NCBI RefSeq assembly: GCF_019459675.1
Contig: NZ_JAIBFH010000118.1
Coordinates: 1 to 33,171 of the forward strand
Source of the DNA: Arenimonas sp.
Lineage (GTDB): Bacteria > Pseudomonadota > Gammaproteobacteria > Xanthomonadales > Xanthomonadaceae
Reading direction: 5' to 3'
Length of the DNA stretch: 33,171 nucleotides
In this document: in pieces, positions 8,884 through 17,400 of the stretch
How positions within the stretch are numbered: position 1 is the stretch's first letter
How the letters are laid out: every line of letters starts with the position of its first letter
The notes under the pieces: generated by a model
Told to the model about the DNA's origin: nothing
Databases searched by the model: none
The model's input: only the letters and a program-made list of their open reading frames with translations
Translations under genes and position numbers: made by a program

Positions 8884-9025
8884 GATGGCCCGCGCAGGTA
8901 TCGGATAGCCTCCGAGTTTGCCATGCGTATTGCCGGGCCGTCTGTGTGGTGCACAACACCGGGCGCGGCGGCCAGCCACTGGTGTGTAGCCACAGTTCGA
9001 TGTCCGCCTTGGCCGCAGGCCCTCG

Positions 9026-9892
9026 TCAGGACGTTTCGGGCGGCGACGGCGTGCGCACCCGGCCCAGCCGCGTCCGCGCTTCGGCGCGCAGCAGCTTGCG
9101 CAGCGGCGGCGGGAACGGTGAGTGCGAGCCACAGTGGCGCAGCAGCAGGGCGTCGTCCTGGGCTTCGCCGAGCACGGCGGCCTCCTCGGCGGTGACGTTG
9201 CCCACCGGGCGCAGGTCGGGCTCGATGGCCGCAAGCAGGTGGTCCTGCTGGCGCACGCGGCGCAGACGGCGGCGCATGGCATGCCAGCGCGCGTCGTCCC
9301 CGGGGTGGCGGCTGGCGCGACGACGGGCCTTGGCCAGGCGCTTTTCGCTGCGCGCCACGGCCTTGGCCACCGCGCCGCGCTTCACGTCGTCCCAGTCCAG
9401 GGCCGCCAGCCGCGCCGTCATGGCCTGCAGCCGGTCACGGCGGCGCTGGAGTTCCGGATCGCGGGCCAGCGATCGTGCCAGGCAGGCGTCGCGGCGCGCG
9501 CGCGCCAGCGCCACCATCTCCGGCAGCGCGGATGCCAGCGGGCTCGGCCCACTGGCGGGCAGCCGCTGCAGGCCTTCGATCAGGGCCTGGGCATCGCGCA
9601 GGGGCGACAGACCGCGGCAAAGGCGGCCGAGATCTTCATCCAGCCTGCGGCCTTCGCGGCCCAGTGCCTTGCGGCCCAGGGCCAGCGCGGCGCGGGTCCG
9701 GCGCAGGCACTTGCGGGCCTGGTGCACGCCTGTATGACGCTGGTCGCCCGGCGCGCCCAGCAGCGCCTGCGCCTGGGCCAGTTCGGACAGGGCGAAAGCC
9801 TTGAGCCGCAGCCCCAAAGGCAGCAAGGGCGATACCGGCTTGGCGGCCGCCGCAGGCGGGGCGGGCGAGACTTGGGCAGTGCGCTTGGTCAT
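9026..9892 (-). CDS. CHAD domain-containing protein
   Basis: His/Arg-rich helical repeat typical of CHAD: HTGVHQARKCLRRTRAALAL, LGRLCRGLSPLRDAQALIEGL, WHAMRRRLRRVRQQDHLL. Start uncertain (ORF extends to 9964). Confidence 0.85.
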   Translation of the reverse strand: MTKRTAQVSPAPPAAAAKPVSPLLPLGLRLKAFALSELAQAQALLGAPGDQRHTGVHQARKCLRRTRAALALGRKALGREGRRLDEDLGRLCRGLSPLRDAQALIEGLQRLPASGPSPLASALPEMVALARARRDACLARSLARDPELQRRRDRLQAMTARLAALDWDDVKRGAVAKAVARSEKRLAKARRRASRHPGDDARWHAMRRRLRRVRQQDHLLAAIEPDLRPVGNVTAEEAAVLGEAQDDALLLRHCGSHSPFPPPLRKLLRAEARTRLGRVRTPSPPETS

Positions 9893-9982
9893 GCCGGGCA
9901 TTCCCACGAAGGGCAGGAAACCAGCGTAGTCCTGCGGCCGTCGGCGTCCCTTGACCGTGGTCAAGGCAGGCCCCGCCGCCCC

Positions 9983-10837
9983 TCAGCCCGCGTCGCCCGG
10001 CCCGGGCTGCTGCGCATGCCCCCGCTCGGGCGGGCCGAACAGCTGGCCCAGGCGCGAGCGCAGGCTTTGCGGCCGCGCCGCATCGCGCAGCATGTCGCGC
10101 CACTCGTGGAAGGTAAGGATTACCGGGTTGTGGCTGCGCACGGGTTTGACGATGCCGTATTCGCAGGGCACGGCCGGGTCTTCTTCGGTGAAGCTGCCGA
10201 ACAGCTTGTCCCAGACGATCAGCACGCCGGCGTAGTTGCGGTCGATGTACTTGGCGTTGCGCGCGTGGTGCACGCGATGGTGCGAGGGCGTGTTGAACAC
10301 TTTCTCAAGCCAGCCCAGCCTGCCCACCGCCTGGGTGTGCACGAAGAACTGGAAGCCCAGGTTGATCGCCACCACCACCACGATGTGCGGCGGCGAGAAC
10401 CCCAGCCACGCCAGCGGCAGCCAGAACACCCACATGCCCGACACCGGGTAGGTGAGGCTTTGCCGGAACGCGGTGGAGAAGTTCAGGCGCTCGGATGAGT
10501 GGTGCACCACGTGCGAGGCCCACATCCAGCGCACGCGGTGGTGCGCGCGGTGGAAGAAGTAGTAGAAGAAATCCTGCGCCACGAACAGCAGCGCGATGGT
10601 CCACCAGGCGGTGGGCAGGTCGAACAGGCGGTACTGGTAAACCCACCAGTAGATGCCGATCACCGCCAGCCAGGCCACGGCGTCGGCCGCCTGGTGCATC
10701 AGCGCGAGGCTGGCGTTGGAAAGCGTGTCGCGCAGGCTGTAGTGATCGCCGCCACGGCGACGCCAGTGCCAGGCCTCCCAGGCCACGAAACCCAGGAACA
10801 CCGGCGCCATCGCCAGCAGCACCCACTCGCCTTTCAT
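9983..10837 (-). CDS. Sterol desaturase / fatty acid hydroxylase superfamily membrane protein
   Basis: His-box motifs YYFFHRAHHRVRWMWASHVVHHSSERLN and HHRVHHARNAKYIDRNYAGVLIVWDKLFGSF. Confidence 0.93.
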   Translation of the reverse strand: MKGEWVLLAMAPVFLGFVAWEAWHWRRRGGDHYSLRDTLSNASLALMHQAADAVAWLAVIGIYWWVYQYRLFDLPTAWWTIALLFVAQDFFYYFFHRAHHRVRWMWASHVVHHSSERLNFSTAFRQSLTYPVSGMWVFWLPLAWLGFSPPHIVVVVAINLGFQFFVHTQAVGRLGWLEKVFNTPSHHRVHHARNAKYIDRNYAGVLIVWDKLFGSFTEEDPAVPCEYGIVKPVRSHNPVILTFHEWRDMLRDAARPQSLRSRLGQLFGPPERGHAQQPGPGDAG

Positions 10838-10870
10838 CGCCTCGACTCCCCCGCCCTGACTGTGCGCGGA

Positions 10871-11335
10871 TTATGGCGCGAGGGCGCGCTCCATGTTCTT
10901 CAGGCACCGGTGCATCGCGGGGATCATGAACAGCTTCACCAACAGTGCAGCGAACGGCCAGCGCCAGCGGTGGGTGACGGTGAACTCGTAGTCCCAGCTG
11001 ACGCGCGCACCAAACTCATGGCCAGTGATGATCCAGTTGGCCTCGCCGCGGGACACCAGCCACGACGACGGCGGGCTGAAGCCGCTGAGGGTGTAAGCGT
11101 GGCTGACTGGCGGGTCGTGCGCAATGATGGTTTCCTCGAGCACCGTGCCGTCGGCGTTGTACACGCTGCGGGTGCTGCCCACGGCAAGCGGCGAATGCAG
11201 GCGCACGCCGCTGATGGCCGGGATGGGACCAAACCCGGTGAAAAGCGCCGGAAAACGATCGGCATCGGCCACCATCGCGAACGCCACCTCAGGGCGGCAG
11301 GGCAGGCTGCGTTCGGCGTGGCAGGAAATCAACAT
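10871..11335 (-). CDS. SRPBCC (START/Polyketide_cyc2-like) family protein
   Basis: MLISCHAERSLPCRPEVAFAMVADADRFPALFTGFGP...SWDYEFTVTHRWRWPFAALL has the SRPBCC pattern. Internal start at 11335 is more plausible than 11449. Confidence 0.75.
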   Translation of the reverse strand: MLISCHAERSLPCRPEVAFAMVADADRFPALFTGFGPIPAISGVRLHSPLAVGSTRSVYNADGTVLEETIIAHDPPVSHAYTLSGFSPPSSWLVSRGEANWIITGHEFGARVSWDYEFTVTHRWRWPFAALLVKLFMIPAMHRCLKNMERALAP

Positions 11336-11484
11336 GCCGCTATTTTCGCCGTACTGCGGGCCGGGTGTCCACGCCGCCGCGCCATTCGCCGGCGTACTCT
11401 CCTCGCAGATAGGGGCCATTGCCTGAACGAACGCCATCGCGCGCGGCAAGCCCGTGTCGCCCAGGTGGTACCTTCGTGCCAGAG

Positions 11485-14400
11485 ATGCCTTCAGCCACAG
11501 CCCTGATCCGACTGCGAATCCGTCTGCGTCGCCTGCTGGCGGGGCCGGTACGCCAACGAAGCCGCAATCTGGCGGACCCGCCCGTGCGTGTGCGCCTGCT
11601 GAGCGCGGAGCAGTTGGGCGAACGCGGCGCCGACCTGGCGCGCTCGCACACCGTTGACCCCAAGGCGCGCACCGACCGTTTGCTGCGCCGCCTGGTGGAC
11701 AACCAGCTGGTGATCGGCAACGCGGTGGCCATGCTCGAAGAGGCCGTCCAGTCCCAGCGCAGGCTGACGCCCGCCGGTGAATGGCTTATCGACAACATCC
11801 ACCTGGTGGAAGAACAGGTCCGCATTGCCCGGCGGCATTTCCCCAAAGGCTACAGCCGCGAGCTGCCGCAGCTGGCCTCGGGGCCGTCGGCGGGCTTCCC
11901 GCGCGTTTACGACATCGCGCTCACCGCGATCTCGCACGGCGACGGCCGCATCGACACCGAAGGCCTCAGCGGCCTGGTGGCGGCGTACCAGAAGGTCACC
12001 CCGCTGGGCCTGGGTGAACTCTGGGCGCTGCCGATCATGCTGCGCCTGGCCCTGATCGAGAACCTGCGCCGCATCAGCGTGCGGATCATCGCCGACCGTG
12101 CAGACCGCAACCTTGCCGATGAGTGGGCCGACCGCCTGATTGACGTGGCGCAGACCGATCCAAAGCACCTGGTGCTGGTGCTGGCCGACATGGTGCGCTC
12201 CGGGCCGCCGATGGCCAGCTCCTTCGTTGCCGAACTGGTCCGCCGCCTGCACGGCCAGGGCGCGGCGCTGGTGATGCCCCTGGCCTGGATCGAACAATGG
12301 CTGGCCGACGCCGGGCACGGCACCGAGCACCTGGTGCAGGTGGAGAACCAGCACCAGGCGGCCGACCAGGTGTCGGTGAGCAACGCCATCGGCAGCGTCC
12401 GCTACCTGGGCATGATGGACTGGCGCGAATTCGTTGAGGCCATGAGCCTGGTCGAACACCGGCTGCGCGAAGACCCCGCCGGCACCTACGGTCAGATGGA
12501 TTTCGCCACCCGCGACCAGTACCGCCACGTGGTGGAGCGCCTGGCCAGGCGTGGCAAGCGCCCCGAGGTCGATGTGGCGGCGGCAGCGGTGGCCTTGGCG
12601 CAGGCCCGCGCCGACGAGGCCGGCACCGAGGACGTCCGCGCGCACGTGGGCTATTACCTGATCGAAGCCGGGCTGGCGCAGCTGCAGCACCAAGTGGCCC
12701 CGCGCCGGCACCGGTTCGGCGCGCGCGACGCGTCGATCGGTGCGGCGCCGATGTCGCTGTACCTGCTGCCGATCGCCGCGATGGTGTCGCTGTCGACCTG
12801 GGGCCTGCTGGGCAGCGCCGATGGCGCGCTGGCCGGGCGCTGGCTGTCGTTGCTGGCCATCGCGCTGGCGGTAGTGGCCTTCAGTGAGCTGGGGATCAGC
12901 CTGGTGAACTGGATCGCCACCCAGCGGGTGCTGCCGCGAACGCTGCCGCGGCTGGATTTTTCGAAGGGCATCCCCCCGCACGCGCGCACCCTGGTGGTGG
13001 TGCCGACGATGTTCGGGAACACGGCCACGCTGGCCGCGCTGGTCGAGGCGCTGGAAGTGCGATTCCTGGCCAACCGCGATGAGAACCTGCATTTCGCCCT
13101 GCTGACGGATTTCTTCGACGCCGACGCCGCGGTGATGCCGGGCGACGATGCCCTGCTGGACGCGGCGCAGCGCGAGATAGATGCCTTGAACCTGCGCTAC
13201 GCACCCGAGCACCGCAACCGCTTCTTCCTGTTCCACCGGCCGCGGCTGTGGAACGAGCGCGAGCGCCGCTTCATCGCCTACGAGCGCAAGCGCGGCAAGC
13301 TGGCCGCGCTCAACCGCTTGCTGCGCCGAGGCAAGGGCGACGACTTCCTGCGCGTCGTGGGCGACACCAACCGTCTCGGCCACGTGCGCTACGTCATCAC
13401 GCTCGACACCGACACCCAGCTGCCGCGCGATGCCGGCCGCAAGTTCGCGGGCACGCTGGCGCACCCCCTCAACCGCGCCCGCTTCGACGAAAAGCGCAAC
13501 CGCGTCACGCGCGGCTACGGCATCCTGCAGCCGCGCGTGGGCAGCACCATGAGTGGCCAGCGCCGGTCGTGGTACGCGCGCATCCACGGCACCGAGCCCG
13601 GGCTGGACCCGTATACCCGTGCGGTGTCGGACGTTTACCAGGACCTGTTTGCGGAAGGCTCCTTCGTCGGCAAGGGCATCTACGACGTGGACGCGTTCGA
13701 ACACTCGCTGCACCAGCGCTTCCCCGACAACAGCGTGCTCAGCCACGACCTGCTGGAGGGCTGCTATATCCGCGCCGGGCTGGTGAGCGACGTGCAGCTT
13801 TACGAGGACTACCCGGCGCGCTATTCGGTGGACGTGAAGCGCCGCCACCGCTGGATCCGCGGCGATTGGCAGCTGCTGCCGTGGCTGCTGCCCAGCGTGC
13901 CGCGGGGCGACGGGCGGCGCGAACGCAACCCGCTTTCGGCGCTGTCGCGCGGCAAGATCCTGGACAACCTGCGCCGAAGCCTGGTGCCCACCGCCATGGT
14001 CGGACTGCTGTTGCTGGGCTGGCTGGCGCTGCCCGCGCCGCTGGCCTGGACGCTGTGGGTGCTGTCGATCCTGTTCCTGCCGCCGCTGCTGGCTGGCCTG
14101 CGCGGCTTGTTGCTCAAGCCCCAGGAAATGACGCTGGCCACCCACCTGCGCCAAGCGGCTGCGGCCCTGGTGGAAGGCCTCAGGCGGGCACCGGTGATGC
14201 TGGCCTGCCTGCCGTATGAGTCGTGGTTCAGCCTCGACGCCATCGCCCGCACGCTGTGGCGGCTGGCCGTCAGCCGCCGCCACCTGCTGCAGTGGGCGCC
14301 CTCGAGCGAAGTCGAACGCACCGCCGCCACCGGCTGGTGGGCTTCGGTGCGCAGCATGGCGATTGCGCCGGTGTCCGCTGTGGCGGTCGGGCTTGTGGTG

Positions 14401-17400
14401 CAGCGCTTCAACCCCGCGGCGCTCTGGGTCGCGCTTCCGGTGCTGGCGCTGTGGTTTGCCTCGCCGCTGCTGATGGAGTGGCTGGGGCGCCCGCGCGCGC
14501 GCAAGGCGGCGGCGCTGTCATCCGGGCAATCCGATTTCCTGGGCCGTTTGGCGCGACGCACGTGGCTGTTCTTCGAAACCCACGTCGGGCCAGACGACCA
14601 CTGGCTGCCGCCGGACAACATGCAGGAGCACCCGGCACCGGTGGTGGCGCACCGCACCTCGCCCACCAACATCGGCCTGGCGCTGTTGGCCAACCTGACG
14701 GCGCTGGACTTCGGCTACCTCAGCGCGGGCGGGATGGCGGCCCGCACAGCCGCCACGCTGGCAACGCTGCAGTCGCTGCCGCGCTATCGCGGCCACTTCT
14801 ACAACTGGTACGACACCCAAACCCTTGAGCCGCTGCCTCCGCGCTACCTGTCGTCGGTGGACAGCGGCAACCTGGCCGGCCACCTGGCCACGCTGCGCCA
14901 GGGCCTGCTGGCGCTGCCGGCGCAGCCGGTGATTTCACCACGCCTGTTCCAGGGCCTGGCCGACACCTTCGGGCTGCTGTCCGAAGCCATGGGCAGCGCC
15001 CTGCCGTTGGACGGCTCCGAACCGCTGGCCACCCTGCAGGCCGCCATCGCGCTGCCGCCGCAAAGCATCGAAGCCACACACGCGCGATTGGAGCAGTTCG
15101 CCTCACAGGCCCGGCGGCTGGTGGACATGGCCCAGGGCCAGGGCGACGAAGCCCGCTTCTGGGCCGGCGTACTGCTCGAACAATGCCTGCTGGCCAGCCA
15201 GGACCTGCTCGTGTTCGCGCCTTGGCTGGAGCACGGCGATGCCGCGCCGGCGCTGCCCTGGTCGGACCGGATACCGTCGCTGACCGAGATCGCAAGCCTG
15301 GGCGACGGTGACGACGCTCAGGGGCAAGGCCACGTAGCGGCGGTGGTGCGGCTGGCGCGCACGCGCCTTCGCGAACTGGCGCGCCTGGCCGACGTGGCCG
15401 CTGACTGCGGCCGCATGGACTTCGGCTTCCTCTACGACCCCACCCGGGAGCTGCTGTCGATCGGCTACTGCGTCGACGACCGTCGGCTCGATAGCGGCTA
15501 CTACGACCTGCTTGCGTCCGAGGCGCGCCTGGGCAGCTTCGTCGCGATCGCCCAGGGCCAGCTGCCGCAGGAAAGCTGGTTCGCGCTGGGCCGCCTGCTG
15601 ACCGCGTTCGACGGGCACCAGGCCCTGCTGTCGTGGTCGGGCTCGATGTTCGAATACCTCATGCCGCAGCTGGTGATGCCCAGCTATGAAGGCACGCTGC
15701 TGGATGAAACGGCGCGCGCTTCGGTTGAGCGGCAGATCGCCTACGGCCGCGACCGTGGCGTTCCCTGGGGCATCTCGGAGTCGGGCTACAACACCGTTGA
15801 TGCGCGCATGAACTACCAGTACCGCGCCTTCGGCGTGCCCGGGCTGGGCCTGCAGCGCGGCTTGGGCCAGGACCTGGTGATTGCGCCTTACGCCAGCATG
15901 CTGGCGCTGATGGTCGCGCCCGAGGAAGCCTGCAGCAACCTTCAGCGGCTCGAAGCCGATGGTTACGGCGGCCGCTTCGGACTGTACGAGGCCATCGACT
16001 TCACCCCGGCCCGACTGCCGCGCGGCCAGAAGAGCGCGATCGTGCGCTCGTACATGGCCCATCACCAGGGCATGGGACTTCTTTCGCTTTCCTACCTGCT
16101 GCACGACCAGCCGATGCAGCGACGCTTCAGCGCCGACCCCGAGTTCCAGGCCACGCTGCTGCTGCTGCAGGAGCGCGTGCCGCGCACCGGCACGTTCCAC
16201 CCGCACGTGGGCGAGGTGATCGGCGTTTCGGTGGGCACCGAGCCCGATGCCAACCAGCTGCGCATCTTCCGCACGCCCGACACCGTGCGCCCCGCGGTGC
16301 AGATGCTGTCCAACGGCCGCTACCACGTGCTGGTCACCGGCGCGGGCGGCGGCCACAGCCGCCTTCGTGAAATGGCGGTCACACGCTGGCGCGAAGACCC
16401 CACGCGCGACCACTGGGGCAACTTCTGCTACCTGCGCGACGTGTCCAGCGGCGAGTTCTGGTCCACGGCCTACCAGCCGGCCTGCGTGCCGGTGGAAGGC
16501 TACGAGGCGATTTTCTCGGATGCCAAGGCCGAGTTCCGGGGCCGCCACCTTGACTTCGAAACCCACACGGAAATCGCTGTGTCGGCCGAAGACGACATCG
16601 AACTGCGGCGACTGGTGATCACCAACCGCGGTCGCACACCGCGCGAGATCGAGATCACCAGCTATGCCGAGGTGGTGCTGGCGCCGGCGATCTCCGACGA
16701 ACTGCACCCGGCCTTCAGCAACCTGTTCGTGCAGACCGAGCTGCTGCCGGCCAAGCAGGCCATCCTGTGTACCCGGCGGCCGCGCGCGCACGACGAAGTT
16801 CCGCCGTGGATGTTCCAGCTGATGGCCGTGCACAACGCCGACGTGGTCGAAATTTCATATGAGAGCGACCGCGCGCGCTTCATTGGCCGGGGCAACACCC
16901 TGGCCCGCCCGGACGCACTGACCCGCGACCGACGGCTGTCGGGGTCGCAGGGCTCGGTGCTCGACCCGATCGTGGCTACCCGCTGCCGCATCGTGCTGGC
17001 GCCCGAACAGACCGCCACCATCGACATGGTGATGGGCGTCGGCGCCGACCGCACCGAGTGCACGGCGCTGATAGACAAGTACCGCGACCGCCACCTGGCC
17101 GACCGCGTTTTCGACCTGGCCTGGACCCATAGCCAGGTGGTACGGCGCCAGATCGACGCTTCCCAGGCCGACGCCCAGCTGTATGAGCGGCTGGCCGGAC
17201 TGGTGCTGTACGCGCATCCGGCCATGCGCGCCGCGCCCTCCCTGCTGCTCCAGAACCGACGCGGGCAGTCGGGGCTGTGGGGCCACGCCATTTCGGGGGA
17301 CCTGCCGATCGTGCTGCTCAAGATCGCCGACGCCGCCAACATCGAATTGGTGCGGCAGCTGGTGCAGGCACACGCGTATTGGCGGCTCAAGGGCCTGGCC

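Noticed and set aside
7645-9195. 516-aa plus-strand ORF across cls and CHAD genes
   Set aside because: Shadow ORF; the opposite strand carries two HKD motifs and CHAD repeats.
11491-14283. 930-aa minus-strand ORF within ndvB
   Set aside because: Antisense shadow ORF of the cyclic glucan synthase; Gln/His/Arg-rich with no domain pattern.
15103-16833. 576-aa minus-strand ORF within ndvB
   Set aside because: Antisense shadow ORF with no recognisable motifs.
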